64,000 nt of DNA from Nocardiopsis sp. TSRI0078 (GCF_001905145.1 NZ_LWLB01000032.1:160622-224621); one strand, 5' to 3'. Counted from the first letter of the stretch, positions 1-9,513 are shown. Notes: a model not told the origin generated them from the sequence alone. Program-made: numbers and translations.

Positions 1-140
1 TGGGTGAGCACGCGCGTGCTCCGGCCGAGGCCTTGGGCGACACCGCGCATCGTGAAACCGGACACGCCGGTGCGGGCCAGCTGGTCTATGACGGCGTCGA
101 CGACCGCGCGGCGCCGCTCGGGATCGGCTGGTCTAGGCAC
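1..140 (-). CDS. TetR-family regulator, N-terminal part (cut by window edge)
   Basis: Reading leftward from a GTG at 138-140 gives an open frame that runs off the window edge. The first 46 residues (MPRPADPERRRAV, then a helix ending VIDQLARTGVSGFTMRGVAQGLGRS) have the spacing of a TetR helix-turn-helix. The gene is divergent from the MFS exporter at 204, and a 16-bp inverted repeat lies between them. That layout is usual for a TetR repressor controlling an efflux pump. The ligand-binding domain is outside the window, so the inducer cannot be guessed. Confidence 0.7.
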   Translation of the reverse strand, partial: MPRPADPERRRAVVDAVIDQLARTGVSGFTMRGVAQGLGRSTRVLT

Positions 141-178
141 AACACCACCTCCGCCCCCACCCTGGCACGGTCAATAAG

Positions 179-194
179 GGTAACAAGTGTTACC
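179..194. promoter_or_regulatory. Inverted-repeat operator between TetR and MFS genes
   Basis: GGTAACA-AG-TGTTACC is a perfect palindrome with 7-bp arms and a 2-bp centre. It lies 9 bases before the MFS ATG and 38 bases from the TetR start. The neighbourhood is visibly more AT-rich than the genes. Binding by the adjacent TetR protein is inferred from position and symmetry only. Confidence 0.6.
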
Positions 195-203
195 TTAACT
201 CTC

Positions 204-1391
204 ATGCGCCGTCCGATCTGGCTGTCCGCCCTGGCCCTGGCCGCCCTCGCCGTCCAGACCGACGACTTCGTCATCCTGGGCGTGCTGCCCGGGCTCGCCG
301 CCGACCTGCGTGTCTCGGAGGCCGCCGCGGGCCAGCTGGTCACCGTGTACTCGCTGACCTACGCCCTGTCCGCACCGATCTGGGCGCTCCTGCTGTCCCG
401 CGTGTCCGCGCGACGGGCCCTGATCCTCGCCCTCGCGGTGTTCACGGCCGCCAACCTGGCGGTCCCGGCCGCCGACGGCTGGACCCAGCTCGTCGCGCTG
501 CGCGTGGCCGCCGCCCTGGCCGCCGCCGTGGTGATGCCCGCCGCGCTGGCCACGGCCGCGAACCAGGCGCCGCCCGGCTGCCGGGGGCGCTACCTCGCCA
601 CCGTGATGACCGGCCTCACCTGCGCCGTCCTGCTCGGCGTGCCCGCGGGTACCTGGGCCGGCGCGGTGCTGGGCTGGGAGGGGGCCTTCCTGCTCTGCGG
701 TGTCCTCGGCGCGTCGGCCCTGGCCCTCATCGCCCGGACGTTTGCCTCCCGAGGCCCCGCTAGGGAAGGCGTCGCACCCGCCGACGTGCTGCGGCCCCTG
801 GCCCAGGGGCCCGTCGCCGTCCTGCTGGCGGTCACCGTTCTGGCGGTGGCGGGCAACCTGGCCTTCCAGACCTATGTGGCACCTGTCCTGGCCGCGTTGG
901 CCGGGGTCACCCCGCGCGTGCTCGCTCTGCTCCTGGTCTGTTCCGGTGCGGGCGGCCTGCTGGGGACCCGGACGGCCGGCCGCCTCGTTGACCGGCTCGG
1001 CCCGGTACGGGCTTTGGAACACACGCTCAGCGCCTTCTGCGCGACGATGTCGGCCTTGGCACTGCTGTGGCTGCTGAGGCCGGTCACGGTGGCGGTGGTC
1101 GCCGTCCTGCTGGTGTGCTGGTCGGCCGCCGCGTGGGCGGTGCCCCCCGTCCTCCAGGCGCTGATGCTCGACCGGGTGGGGGAGCGGGCCGCCACACAGG
1201 CGATGGCCGTCCAGAGCGCCTCGGTCCACGTCGGGGCCGCCTCGGGAGGGGCGCTCGGCGGCGGAGCCGTGGCCGTGGGAACGGGCCTGGTGCCGGTCGC
1301 CGCCGCGGTCCCGGCCGCCCTCGCCCTGCTCATCGTCCTCATGGCCGTTCACCGTGGGAGCGGGGCGGGGCGGGACACCGCTCACCGCTGA
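204..1391 (+). CDS. MFS transporter, DHA1-type drug exporter
   Basis: A 395-residue integral membrane protein with about twelve hydrophobic segments. The N-terminal [17 protein letters not shown] followed by [19 protein letters not shown] is typical of the AraJ/CmlA-like DHA1 exporters, proton-driven pumps for small hydrophobic compounds or sugars. I chose the ATG at 204 because it begins just before the first membrane helix; the open frame upstream to 33 would run through the divergent operator and the opposite gene. No clear Shine-Dalgarno sequence precedes the ATG. Control by the divergent TetR regulator is likely. The substrate is unknown. Confidence 0.8.
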   Translation: MRRPIWLSALALAALAVQTDDFVILGVLPGLAADLRVSEAAAGQLVTVYSLTYALSAPIWALLLSRVSARRALILALAVFTAANLAVPAADGWTQLVALRVAAALAAAVVMPAALATAANQAPPGCRGRYLATVMTGLTCAVLLGVPAGTWAGAVLGWEGAFLLCGVLGASALALIARTFASRGPAREGVAPADVLRPLAQGPVAVLLAVTVLAVAGNLAFQTYVAPVLAALAGVTPRVLALLLVCSGAGGLLGTRTAGRLVDRLGPVRALEHTLSAFCATMSALALLWLLRPVTVAVVAVLLVCWSAAAWAVPPVLQALMLDRVGERAATQAMAVQSASVHVGAASGGALGGGAVAVGTGLVPVAAAVPAALALLIVLMAVHRGSGAGRDTAHR

Positions 1392-1582
1392 GCCTCCACG
1401 GGCGGGGCTGCTCCTGGAGCCGTCTCGCATCGTGGTGTACTCCAGCCGGCCGCCCCGGCCTGCGGCCCTTCGGGCGGGGCGTTCCGTCCGTCCGCCATGC
1501 CGCCCCGGTTCGTACTCCACAGGCGGCGGTGCGGGGAGTAGTGTCCTGTGGCGAGACGGGACACGACGATGGGATGGGTGAC

Positions 1583-2026
1583 ATGCCGCTCGAAGGTGAG
1601 TACGCACCGAACGCGATGGAGTGGGTGCGTAAGCAGGTCGAGCAGATCGAGAGCTCTGGCGGGACCGAGGGGATGACCCTGAAGGGCCGGCCCGTCATCC
1701 TGCTCACCACGCGTGGGGCCAGGACCGGCAAGCTGCGCAAGACGCCGCTGATGCGGGTGGAGCACGAGGGCCGCTACGCCGCCGTCGCCTCGCTCGGCGG
1801 CGCGCCCAAGCACCCCGTCTGGTACTACAACGCCCTCGCCCACCCGCACGTGGAGCTGCGGGACGGCACCGTGCGCAAGGACATGACGGCCCGTGAGGTC
1901 ACGGGCGAGGAGAAGGCGCTGTGGTGGGAGCGCGCCGTGGCGGCGTTCCCCGACTACGCCGAGTACCAGAAGAAGACCGACCGCGAGATCCCGGTCTTCG
2001 TCCTGGAACCCGTCGACGAGCAGTGA
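1583..2026 (+). CDS. Nitroreductase/deazaflavin-dependent oxidoreductase (DDN family)
   Basis: A 147-residue protein of the Ddn/FDOR split-barrel family, which uses F420 (sometimes FMN) to reduce nitro-compounds, quinones or similar substrates in the cytosol. Diagnostic stretches are [21 protein letters not shown], a cofactor-binding segment, then [16 protein letters not shown] and the C-terminal [10 protein letters not shown]. The ATG at 1583 has GGGATGG upstream; an in-frame ATG at 1574 is the alternative. It converges on the MATE gene. Family assignment is firm; the in vivo substrate is not known. Confidence 0.85.
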   Translation: MPLEGEYAPNAMEWVRKQVEQIESSGGTEGMTLKGRPVILLTTRGARTGKLRKTPLMRVEHEGRYAAVASLGGAPKHPVWYYNALAHPHVELRDGTVRKDMTAREVTGEEKALWWERAVAAFPDYAEYQKKTDREIPVFVLEPVDEQ

Positions 2027-2096
2027 GCCGTTCCGGGGCCGTCGGTCGGCCGGGCAGCACCGCGGACCCGGTCGGCCCTGCCGGGCTCCCGCGTCC

Positions 2097-3452
2097 TCAG
2101 ACCCGCGCGGACAGCCGCCAGAACGCCAGGCCCTGCCCGGCCACCAGCCCCGTGGTCGCCACCGCGTACACGGTCCACACCGGCGCCAGCCCTCCGGCCC
2201 CGGCGACGGGTACCGCCACCAGGGCCAGCAGCCCGTAGCAGACCGCGAACGTGTACATCGACGGCCTGGCGTTCTTGAGGCCCAGCAGGCCCATACCGGG
2301 CAGCACCTGCACGGCGTCGGCCACGACCACCAGGAACAGCACGGGCAGCAGCGCGGTCACCGCAGCCGCCACCTCCGGGTCGTCGGTGAGCAGGCCGACG
2401 ACCGTCCCCGAGGCGGCCCACACCAGCGCCGCGCTCACCGCGACCACCGGGACCACCACCAGGTAGCCCGCCAGGACGGAGCGGCGCACCCCGGCCCGGT
2501 CGCCCCTGCCGGCCGCGCGGGCGGTGAAGGGCACGGTGGACTGGCCGGTGGCCGTGGCCGCGAGGAACACGAAGGTGGCCACGACCAAGAGCAGCTGGTG
2601 GGCGGCGGCCTCGACGGAGCCGATCCGGGCCACCGCCAGCGCCAGGACGCCCATGGCGCCGAACTTGACCAACAGGGTGGAGCCGGTGGGCAGGCCCACC
2701 CGCGCGATCCGCCGGACACCCGCCCATCGGGGAGCGCCGAGCCCGACCGGCCATCCGCGCAGGACGGTCACGCGGCGCGCGACGTACAGCGACAGGCAGG
2801 CGGTGGCGCTCCCATGGGCCAGCACCGCCAGCCCGGCGCCGGGAAGGCCCATCGCGGGCACCGGGCCCGGCCCCAGCACGAGCGCGGGGACGAGGACGAC
2901 CGCGAGGACGGCGGTGACCAGGCCCAGCGCCAGGACGGCGCGGTTGTGCCCGAGTCCGACGAGCAGCACTGTCACCGATGCCTGTACCGAGGCGACGACC
3001 ACGTACAGGCCCATGAGCAGCGGATAGGGGCCGAGCGCGGCCAGGGTGGGGGCGGCCGCCCCGGCCGCCCGCCCCCACAGGGGCACGGTGGCGACCAGGA
3101 GGCCGCCGAGCGAGCCCAGGGCCAGGGCCAGCCACCGGCTGTCGCGGACCACCGGGGCGAGCTTCCCGGGATCCCCCTCGTTCTCGGCGACGAAGGGCAC
3201 CGACCCGCGCAGCGCGCCCTGGACTACCATCAGCACCGGGTTGAACACCGCGATGACCAGGGCGTAGGCCGCGAGCTGCGCGGTTCCGGCATTGCCGAGG
3301 GCTCCCGCGGTGACCATGCCGCCCGCCATGGTGGCGAGCATGGACAGGTACAGCGGGCCCGCCTTGCCCGCGATCCTTCGGACCAGGGCACCCACGGTTC
3401 CGGTGGCGCCCACCGGTTCCGCGGTGCCTCCGGGGCTGGGGACGGTGGACAT
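2097..3452 (-). CDS. MATE-family efflux transporter
   Basis: A 451-residue membrane protein with about twelve hydrophobic helices arranged as two related halves. It starts at an ATG preceded by GGAGGAAGAGCG. The N-terminal half (AGPLYLSMLATMAGGMVTAGALG and NPVLMVVQGALRGSVP) fits the multidrug and toxic compound extrusion family, which couples Na+ or H+ entry to drug or metabolite export. No regulator adjoins it, so the substrate cannot be inferred from context. Confidence 0.8.
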   Translation of the reverse strand: MSTVPSPGGTAEPVGATGTVGALVRRIAGKAGPLYLSMLATMAGGMVTAGALGNAGTAQLAAYALVIAVFNPVLMVVQGALRGSVPFVAENEGDPGKLAPVVRDSRWLALALGSLGGLLVATVPLWGRAAGAAAPTLAALGPYPLLMGLYVVVASVQASVTVLLVGLGHNRAVLALGLVTAVLAVVLVPALVLGPGPVPAMGLPGAGLAVLAHGSATACLSLYVARRVTVLRGWPVGLGAPRWAGVRRIARVGLPTGSTLLVKFGAMGVLALAVARIGSVEAAAHQLLLVVATFVFLAATATGQSTVPFTARAAGRGDRAGVRRSVLAGYLVVVPVVAVSAALVWAASGTVVGLLTDDPEVAAAVTALLPVLFLVVVADAVQVLPGMGLLGLKNARPSMYTFAVCYGLLALVAVPVAGAGGLAPVWTVYAVATTGLVAGQGLAFWRLSARV

Positions 3453-3711
3453 CGCTCTTCCTCCGGGAATCCTTCCTGGGCGCCGCAGAACCTAGCATTC
3501 CCGGACGACAATGGCGATACCGAAATCCGGGAAATCGCCTTTTCGCCATGCGGGGCCTTTCCCGAGGAGCCGGAGAACGTCCGGAAGCGGCCTTTCACCT
3601 CCGGTACGGATCCCGGGCCCTTCGGGAGTACGCCGCATTGGTAGCGTGGTCGTCCGAACCCCGGTTCCCGTACCGGGGCGGCGAAGGCGTCCGACGAGGA
3701 GGGCTGTCCCC

Positions 3712-4158
3712 GTGGCCGAAGAACGCGTGATCTGGGCGAAGAAACTTCCCGAGGTCTACGGAAAACTGGACGAAATCGACAAGATCATCGCCGGGCACCT
3801 CGACGCCGGTCTCCTGGAACTGGTCAAACTGCGCGCCTCGGTGCTCAACGGCTGCTCCTTCTGCGTCGACCTGCACACCCGGGTCGCCCTGGAGGAGGGG
3901 GAGACCCAGCAGCGGCTCTTCCTGGTCTCCGCATGGCGCGAGGCCGGCGAGGTCTTCACCGACGCCGAGCGGGCCGCCCTGGCGCTCACCGACGAGATCA
4001 CCCGGCTGGGCGAGCACGGGGTGTCCGACGAGGCCTACGGCGCCGCCGCCGAGCACTTCGACGACGAGGCCCTGGCCGCGCTCATCACCGCCGCCTCGGT
4101 GATGAACCTCTACAACCGGCTGGCCATCTCCAGCCACGTGCACCCGCGCAAGCGCTGA
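3712..4158 (+). CDS. AhpD-like carboxymuconolactone decarboxylase family protein
   Basis: A 148-residue alpha-helical protein with the redox motif in LNGCSFCVDLHT (CxxC followed by His), the hallmark of AhpD-type alkylhydroperoxidases. Such proteins use the vicinal cysteines for peroxide reduction or thiol-disulfide chemistry. The GTG at 3712 follows a good GGAGGG ribosome site; the upstream extension of the frame is poor coding sequence. A second member of this family lies at 60517-60990. There is no associated sigma factor or peroxiredoxin here, so its partner is unknown. Confidence 0.85.
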   Translation: MAEERVIWAKKLPEVYGKLDEIDKIIAGHLDAGLLELVKLRASVLNGCSFCVDLHTRVALEEGETQQRLFLVSAWREAGEVFTDAERAALALTDEITRLGEHGVSDEAYGAAAEHFDDEALAALITAASVMNLYNRLAISSHVHPRKR

Positions 4159-4200
4159 ACCCGGTGACGGGGGACACGGAGCACGTCCCCCGCGCCCCCG

Positions 4201-4510
4201 TCACGCCCGGGACCGCGCGCCCGCGCACACGGTGTGGCCCTCGGGGTCGCACCAGGGCTCCCGGCGAACCGGTCGCGGCCCCGGCTCTCCAGCGCCTTCA
4301 CGACCTCCGGATACCCCGGGCCCCGGGCGGCATCCGGTACAGGCCCAGGACCGGGACCGCGTGGCGGACGACCGGCCCCGGTTCGGGCGGGACCGGCGCG
4401 TCGTCCCGGCGCCTCCACGTCGCCGAACACCGCCGCCACGCGGGCCCTCCCCGCGCACCCGCTCCGGGGCGGCGGCCGAGACGTCCAGCCACACGAACCG
4501 CCCCCGCGTC
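4201..4510 (-). pseudogene. Decayed VOC/glyoxalase-like protein
   Basis: Three reading frames on the minus strand must be joined to read a VOC-like protein. RFVWLDVSAAAPERV lies near 4455-4505 in one frame; AAVFGDVEAP and VVRHAVPVLGLYRMPPG lie in two others; PEVVKALESRGRDRF and finally PWCDPEGHTVCAGA run to a stop at 4201. The order matches a glyoxalase-like domain (beta strand, then DPEG-xx-C near the end). Several indels make this a pseudogene. The rest of 4159-4797 contains no credible gene. Confidence 0.4.
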
Positions 4511-4797
4511 CCCGGGCACGGAGGTGGCCGAAGAAGCCGCCCGTGTCGCACCCCGCGTCAAGCGGGGACTCCCCCTCTCCCGCGCCGAGCGCGTCGGCGG
4601 CCTTTCGCACTCGCCCCGCCGCGGTGCCGGCTGTGCTCCTGAGGGGGCCGGACGCGCGTTCGGAGGGGATCGGGCGCGGCGTGGGCGCCCATCGGCATGC
4701 TCCTCCGGGGACTCGGGGAGGGTCCGGCCAAGCAGAACCGCCCCCGTCCTGGGAACGGAGGCGGTCTGGAGGGGCACTCGCGTCCCCGGCCCGCCGT

Positions 4798-5310
4798 CTA
4801 CTGCGATTCGGTGGTCTGGTGCGATCCGCTGGTCTGCTCGGGCGAGCGCGTGGGATGGGGCGTCGCGTGGGAGGCCTCGTACCCGCTGCGGTAGGCGGCC
4901 TCGCCCTCCCGCGGGCGTTCGGTGTCCGCCGGCTCCCGGGAGGGCCAGCCCGCGGTCAGGCCGTAGATCACCAGGATGTCCACGGCGATGGCCACCATCG
5001 ACCACAGCGGCATCGCCATGACGAAGCCCAGCTGGGCGATGGCGTTCGCCGCGGCGAGGACGAGGGCGAAGGCCCGGGCCCACGTGCTGTGGGACAGCAC
5101 GGCCAGGCCGGCGACCACCAGGACCACGCCCCACAGGCCGAGCAGGACTCCCCAGGAGGTGTACTCCAGGAGGAGCACGTCCGCGCCCGTGGCGGCGTAG
5201 AAGACGGGGGTGAAGAACGCCACCAGCCCCTGGACGATGTTGACGGCACCGATGACGATCAGCAGCGTCGCGACGAAGAACTGCCAGCCGCCGGCTCCCT
5301 GCGCTCGCAT
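4798..5310 (-). CDS. DUF7144-type four-helix membrane protein
   Basis: A 170-residue protein starting at an ATG with AAGGAG seven bases upstream. Four hydrophobic segments fill residues 8-125 (FFVATLLIVIGAVNIVQGL, then SWGVLLGLWGVVLVVAG, RAFALVLAAANAIAQLG and MVAIAVDILVIYGLTAG). A hydrophilic, Ser/Thr/His-rich tail of about 45 residues follows. This matches the small actinobacterial membrane family DUF7144. The function is not known, and the flanking genes point opposite ways and give no hint. Confidence 0.75.
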   Translation of the reverse strand: MRAQGAGGWQFFVATLLIVIGAVNIVQGLVAFFTPVFYAATGADVLLLEYTSWGVLLGLWGVVLVVAGLAVLSHSTWARAFALVLAAANAIAQLGFVMAMPLWSMVAIAVDILVIYGLTAGWPSREPADTERPREGEAAYRSGYEASHATPHPTRSPEQTSGSHQTTESQ

Positions 5311-5487
5311 GTCCGCTCCTTTCCGACCGCCCCTGTCCGGGACGCGGGAACGGCCGCTCGGGTCTCCCCTGCGGGTGCGCGGGCCGCGCACCCTGCCCCC
5401 ATCATCGGATCCGGCGGGTCAGCGGCACCTCAGCGCCGTCTCCGGATCGGGCAAAGCTCCCGGAGCGCGGCCGCCAGGGAACGCTAG

Positions 5488-5512
5488 TACGTAATTACGT
5501 AAATACATGTAT
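5488..5512. promoter_or_regulatory. Two adjacent palindromes before the HTH regulator
   Basis: TACGTAATTACGTA (5488-5501) is a perfect 14-bp palindrome. After one base comes ATACATGTAT (5503-5512), a perfect 10-bp palindrome. Both are AT-rich in a GC-rich region and sit 13 bases before the regulator's ATG, on top of the expected core promoter. Autoregulation by the product of the next gene is an inference. Confidence 0.6.
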
Positions 5513-5524
5513 CGTGGAGGCGTG

Positions 5525-6049
5525 ATGGAGAGAACGACGGAGGAGCGGCTGGCGGACCTGGAGGCGCGGGTCGCGGCCCTGGAGGCCGACGCGGACGAGC
5601 GGTTCTCGCGCGGCGGAGCCGCGGCGCGGCCGTCGGAGGACGCGTTCTTCGCGCTCAACGCCCTGCGGGAGCACGCCACCGGGCGCGGCGGCGTGGTCTT
5701 CGCCGGGATCGTCCGCGCAGAGGAGGGGGAGAGCGGGCTGGAGTGGCAGCAGGGACTGCCGGTCGAGCGCCTGGAGGGGGCCGACTGGTCCCGGTGCGCC
5801 GCCGGCCTCGACGCCCTGGGCAACCCCGTCCGCCTCCAGCTGCTGCACGCCGTCTGGAACGGCACCAGCACCGTCGCCGAACTGGCCGAGCGCTCCGACT
5901 TCGGCACCACCGGCCAGATCTACCACCACGTCAACCTGCTCGTCGCGGCCGGATGGCTCACCACCGTCCGGCGCGGACACTACGTCGTCCCCCCGGAACG
6001 CGTCGTCCCCCTGCTCGCCATCCTGACGGCGGCGGGCGGCGCGCCCTAG
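5525..6049 (+). CDS. ArsR-like winged-helix transcriptional regulator
   Basis: A 174-residue protein. Residues 1-30 form a short coiled coil (TEERLADLEARVAALEAD). The C-terminal half holds a winged helix: LDALGNPVRLQLLHAVWNG, the recognition part FGTTGQIYHHVNLLVAAG, and a wing ending RRGHYVVPPERV. The HxxxL arrangement is like the ArsR/GntR-type regulators that sense small molecules, but no metal-binding cysteines are present. The ATG at 5525 has GGAGG just upstream. It begins an operon with the serine hydrolase 22 bases downstream. Confidence 0.75.
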   Translation: MERTTEERLADLEARVAALEADADERFSRGGAAARPSEDAFFALNALREHATGRGGVVFAGIVRAEEGESGLEWQQGLPVERLEGADWSRCAAGLDALGNPVRLQLLHAVWNGTSTVAELAERSDFGTTGQIYHHVNLLVAAGWLTTVRRGHYVVPPERVVPLLAILTAAGGAP

Positions 6050-6071
6050 GAGGGGAGGGAGAGGGAATCCC

Positions 6072-7145
6072 GTGAGATCCAGAACACGGGCCGTCGCGGC
6101 CGCCTGCGCGGTGGCCGCCCTGGTCGTCGCCGTCGGGGTGGCCGTGCGGCCGCACACGCCGACCCTGTCCGCCGAGGAGGCCGGGGACCCGGGGCTCCTC
6201 GACCGGGCACGGCCACTGCTGGCCGGGGCCGCCCACGACCGGGTCAGCGTTATCGAGATCGACGGTGACCGGAGCCGCCACGCCCACTTCGGCGCGGACG
6301 AGCACACCGGTTACGAGATCGGGTCGGTGACCAAGACCATGACCGGTGCGCTGCTCGCCGACGCGATCGGGCGGGGCGAGGTCACCGAGGACACCCGGCT
6401 CGGCGAGCTCGTCGGCCTGGACGGCGCCCCGGCCGCCGACGCCACCCTGGCCGAGCTGTCCAGCCACCGCTCCGGCCTGCCCAAGCTGCCCGGCCGCCTG
6501 ACCGACCACATCACCTCGTTGGTGGCCTCCAACCTGGGCCGCGACCCGTATCCGTACGACTACGACACCCTGGTCGCGCAGGTCGCCGCGGCGGAGCTGT
6601 CCGACCGCGGCGAGTCCCACTACTCCAACATGGGCACGGCGGTCCTGGGCCACGCCCTGGCCAACGCCGCCGGGACCGACTACGCCACCCTGGTGCGGGA
6701 ACGGCTGCTCGACCCGCTGGGGATGGACGAGACGACCCTGCCCGACTCCCGGGACGACCTGCCCGAGGACGCGACCGTGGGCTACACCGACCGCGGACGC
6801 CTGGCCGAGCCCTGGCTGGCCCATGCCTACGCACCCGCGGGCGGGGTCCGCTCCACCCCCGCCGACATGGAGCGCTACGTCCGCGCCCTGCTGGAGGGCG
6901 CCGCCCCCGGCATGGCGGCCCTGGAGCCGCGTTGGGACGACGGGCAGGGCGGCCGGATCGGCTTCGCGTGGGTCGTGCAGGAGCACGGCGGCACCGAGGT
7001 CACCTGGCACAACGGCGGCACCGGTGGGTTCGCCGCCATGGTCGCCCTGGACCGGGAGGGCGGCCGGGCCGTGCTCGCCTTCGGCAACACCACCACCGGC
7101 CTGGAGCCGCTGGCCCTGGAGCTGCTCACGGGGGAGGACTCCTGA
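6072..7145 (+). CDS. Class C beta-lactamase-like serine hydrolase, exported
   Basis: A 357-residue protein beginning with GTG and an N-terminal signal or anchor segment (residues 7-26, alanine and valine rich). The catalytic signatures of the class C beta-lactamase/DD-peptidase fold are present in order: SVTK (SxxK nucleophile and general base) near residue 86, YSNM (YxN) near 186 and HNGG (HxG) near 315. It may hydrolyse peptides, esters or cell-wall stem peptides outside the membrane. The stop overlaps the next start (ATGA), so the two genes are translationally coupled. Confidence 0.85.
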   Translation: MRSRTRAVAAACAVAALVVAVGVAVRPHTPTLSAEEAGDPGLLDRARPLLAGAAHDRVSVIEIDGDRSRHAHFGADEHTGYEIGSVTKTMTGALLADAIGRGEVTEDTRLGELVGLDGAPAADATLAELSSHRSGLPKLPGRLTDHITSLVASNLGRDPYPYDYDTLVAQVAAAELSDRGESHYSNMGTAVLGHALANAAGTDYATLVRERLLDPLGMDETTLPDSRDDLPEDATVGYTDRGRLAEPWLAHAYAPAGGVRSTPADMERYVRALLEGAAPGMAALEPRWDDGQGGRIGFAWVVQEHGGTEVTWHNGGTGGFAAMVALDREGGRAVLAFGNTTTGLEPLALELLTGEDS

Positions 7146-7531
7146 TGGACCTGGTCCCCTACGCCGTGGGGGTGTTCCTCAACGGCGTCTGCGCCCTGAG
7201 CGCGTCGGACACCCTCCTGCGGGCCCGGCGGAACGGGGGGCGGTACCGGCTCCTGGACCGCTGGGACGTGCTGGCCAGGCTGTCCGGCACGTTCTTCTAC
7301 CTGCTGATCGCCCTGCTCATGACCTCGTGGGCGGTCTTTCCCGTGGCGGTGTGGTACCTGGACGTGGCCCTGGCGGCGGCCGCCGCCGCGGGCGCGGTGC
7401 TGCGCCTGCCGGGGCTGCCCGCGCGGGCGGCGGACCAGGGCGCGGCCACGAGGCGGGTCTCCGCGGTCGGCACGCTGGTGTTCCTCGCGGCGGCCGTCAC
7501 CGCGCTCCTCGTTCTCGGCGTCTTCGACTGA
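7145..7531 (+). CDS. Small four-helix membrane protein coupled to serine hydrolase
   Basis: A 128-residue hydrophobic protein with four probable membrane segments (residues 2-22, 42-62, 64-84 and 104-126). Its ATG overlaps the stop of the serine hydrolase gene by one base, so production of the two is probably matched. Homologues beside beta-lactamase-like genes are common in actinobacteria, but I recognise no named family. A role as membrane partner of the hydrolase is inferred only from coupling. Confidence 0.7.
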   Translation: MDLVPYAVGVFLNGVCALSASDTLLRARRNGGRYRLLDRWDVLARLSGTFFYLLIALLMTSWAVFPVAVWYLDVALAAAAAAGAVLRLPGLPARAADQGAATRRVSAVGTLVFLAAAVTALLVLGVFD

Positions 7532-7791
7532 GGGGAAATGATGGGCGAAAAGCGTTGGATGCAAGGAATGTCAGAATCCAGAAACGCCGATGCGCCATCT
7601 TTCCCGGCGGGGCCGGAGGTATTCCTGGCCAGAAAGTCCACGTGCCTTTCCCATGTGGTCTACGGTGAATTCCGTCCGCCTTCGAATACCCCGAGGGATA
7701 TCCGGGTGGACCTCCCCTGCCCGGAGACCGGGCGACGGGGTCGGGAGCCGCCCCGCCCCCTTCGCACGATTGCCCCGCGAGGACTCCTCCC

Positions 7792-9423
7792 ATGTCAGTA
7801 CACGCGTCCGGCAGCACACGGCACGGCCCCCGCCCCGGACAACAGGCCCTGGTCGCGCTCCTCCTCGTGACCGCCCTGGCGGCCCCCGCCTGGTCGTGGG
7901 CGGTGATCACCGCACCCGCCGACGCGCGCCAGAGCGTGGCCCTCTTCGCCGGGACGGCCGGAATCGCCCTGTGCGCGGCCGTGGCCGTCGCCGCCCACCA
8001 GGCCGCGGTCGCCCGCGCGGCCCGCGACCACGGCACCCGGGCCGACACCACCGCCGAGACGCTCGAACGCGAGACGGCCCACCTGGTCGACCGGATCCTG
8101 CCCGCCCTGGCCGAGGGCGTCCGCGAGGGCGTCCCCGCGCGCGAGGTCCTCGCCCGCCACCCCCAGCCCTCCCACGCCTGGCTGCACCGGCTCGCCCACG
8201 CCGTCGGCGCCGAACTCGACGCCGTCGAGGCCCGCGCCGCCCACGACCGTGCCCGCCGCGCCGACCTGGAGGACCAGGTCGCCGACCTGGACCGCTCCGG
8301 GCTGGCGCTCATGGTCACCCGCGTCCGCGAGGACCGTCTCGGCGCCGCCGAGGCACTCCAAGGCGAACTCCCGCCCGTGGACGACGCGCTCGCCCGGCTG
8401 CGACGGCACGTCCTGGAGGAACTGCTGGCGTCCGCGCGCCGCTCCGCCGCGGCCATGGAGGCCGCCTCCGCCTCCGGCGCCCGCGTCCAGGCCCACCTGA
8501 CCGCCCTGCTGGCCAGGCTCCGCGAACTCCAGGACCGCTACGGCGACGCCCCCGGCATCTTCGGCGACCTGCTCGACATCGACCACGGGGTGTCGCGCAC
8601 CGGCCGCCTCGCCGACGGCTTCGTCATCCTGGCCGGGGGCCGCTCGGGCCGCCGCTGGACCCGCCCCATCGTCATGGAGAGCATCCTGCGCGGCGCCATG
8701 GGCCGGATCAGCGCCTACCGCCGCGTGCGCCTGCACAACACCAGCACCGCCGCCATCGCCGGATACGCCGCCGAGGGCGTCATGCAGGCCCTGGCCGAAC
8801 TCATGGACAACGCCGCCAACTTCTCCGCCCACGGCACCGAGGTCCACGTCTACGTCCAGGAGGAGGACACCGGCCTGACCATCACCGTGGAGGACGGCGG
8901 CCTGGGCATGCGCGTGCGCGAGCGCAGGCTGGCCGAGAGCCTGGTCACCCACCCGCGCGACCTGTCCACCCTGCGCGGGACCCGCATGGGCCTGGCGATC
9001 GTGGGCCGCCTCGCCGACAAGTACGGGCTCAGCGTCAGCTTCCGGCCCTCGGCGCACGGCGGTGTCGGCGTCGTCGTCCTCGTCCCGCCCCACCTGGTCA
9101 CCGACTCCCGGCCCGCGCCCGCCGGGCCCGGCGCCGCCCGCCACTCCGGGCGGCACCCCCGCCACACCGGGCAGCGCCCCCGCGACGCCGAGGACGCCGT
9201 CCACGGCCCGGCGGTGGACGCCGACCCGGCCGCTCCCGCGCGCCTCGCCTCCGGGCTGCCCCGGCGGCGGCGCGGACAGACCCTCGCGGCGGCGCTGCGG
9301 GAGGAACCGCGCCAGCTCTCCCAGCAGCCCGCGCACAGGCCCGGAACCGGCGACCCCGGCACCAGGTTCGCGGCCTTTCGCGACGCGGGCGGCACCGGTG
9401 GCGCCCCGTCCGGGGCGCGGTGA
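7792..9423 (+). CDS. cvnA: Conservon sensor kinase-like protein CvnA
   Basis: A 543-residue membrane protein with two N-terminal helices (about residues 19-41 and 49-70) joined by a very short external loop. A helical linker with a His-containing segment (LLDIDHGVSRTGRLADG, near 265) leads to a HATPase_c domain with N-box ELMDNAANFS, G1 DGGLGM and G2 GLAIVGRLA. A Pro/Arg-rich tail follows residue 440. This is the CvnA member of actinobacterial conservons, which form a membrane complex with CvnB-D resembling a G-protein sensor. The ATG has GAGGA upstream. The roughly 260-bp leader (7532-7791) is AT-richer and presumably holds the promoter. Confidence 0.9.
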   Translation: MSVHASGSTRHGPRPGQQALVALLLVTALAAPAWSWAVITAPADARQSVALFAGTAGIALCAAVAVAAHQAAVARAARDHGTRADTTAETLERETAHLVDRILPALAEGVREGVPAREVLARHPQPSHAWLHRLAHAVGAELDAVEARAAHDRARRADLEDQVADLDRSGLALMVTRVREDRLGAAEALQGELPPVDDALARLRRHVLEELLASARRSAAAMEAASASGARVQAHLTALLARLRELQDRYGDAPGIFGDLLDIDHGVSRTGRLADGFVILAGGRSGRRWTRPIVMESILRGAMGRISAYRRVRLHNTSTAAIAGYAAEGVMQALAELMDNAANFSAHGTEVHVYVQEEDTGLTITVEDGGLGMRVRERRLAESLVTHPRDLSTLRGTRMGLAIVGRLADKYGLSVSFRPSAHGGVGVVVLVPPHLVTDSRPAPAGPGAARHSGRHPRHTGQRPRDAEDAVHGPAVDADPAAPARLASGLPRRRRGQTLAAALREEPRQLSQQPAHRPGTGDPGTRFAAFRDAGGTGGAPSGAR

Positions 9424-9513
9424 CACCCGTCCCACCGCCCCGGCCGCACCGGACCCGCCGGCCGCCCGACACGACGAAGAGCCCAACACGCCGAAGGGAA
9501 GAGCGAAGGCCCG

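Noticed and set aside
195..1607. 470-residue minus-strand frame over the MFS gene
   Set aside because: Low-complexity Arg/Gly/Gln/His sequence, no motif, and the plus strand encodes a clear transporter.
1954..3549. Second long minus-strand frame over the MATE gene
   Set aside because: It is offset from the MATE frame, composed of Arg/Gly/Pro runs without hydrophobic helices, and so is a shadow frame.
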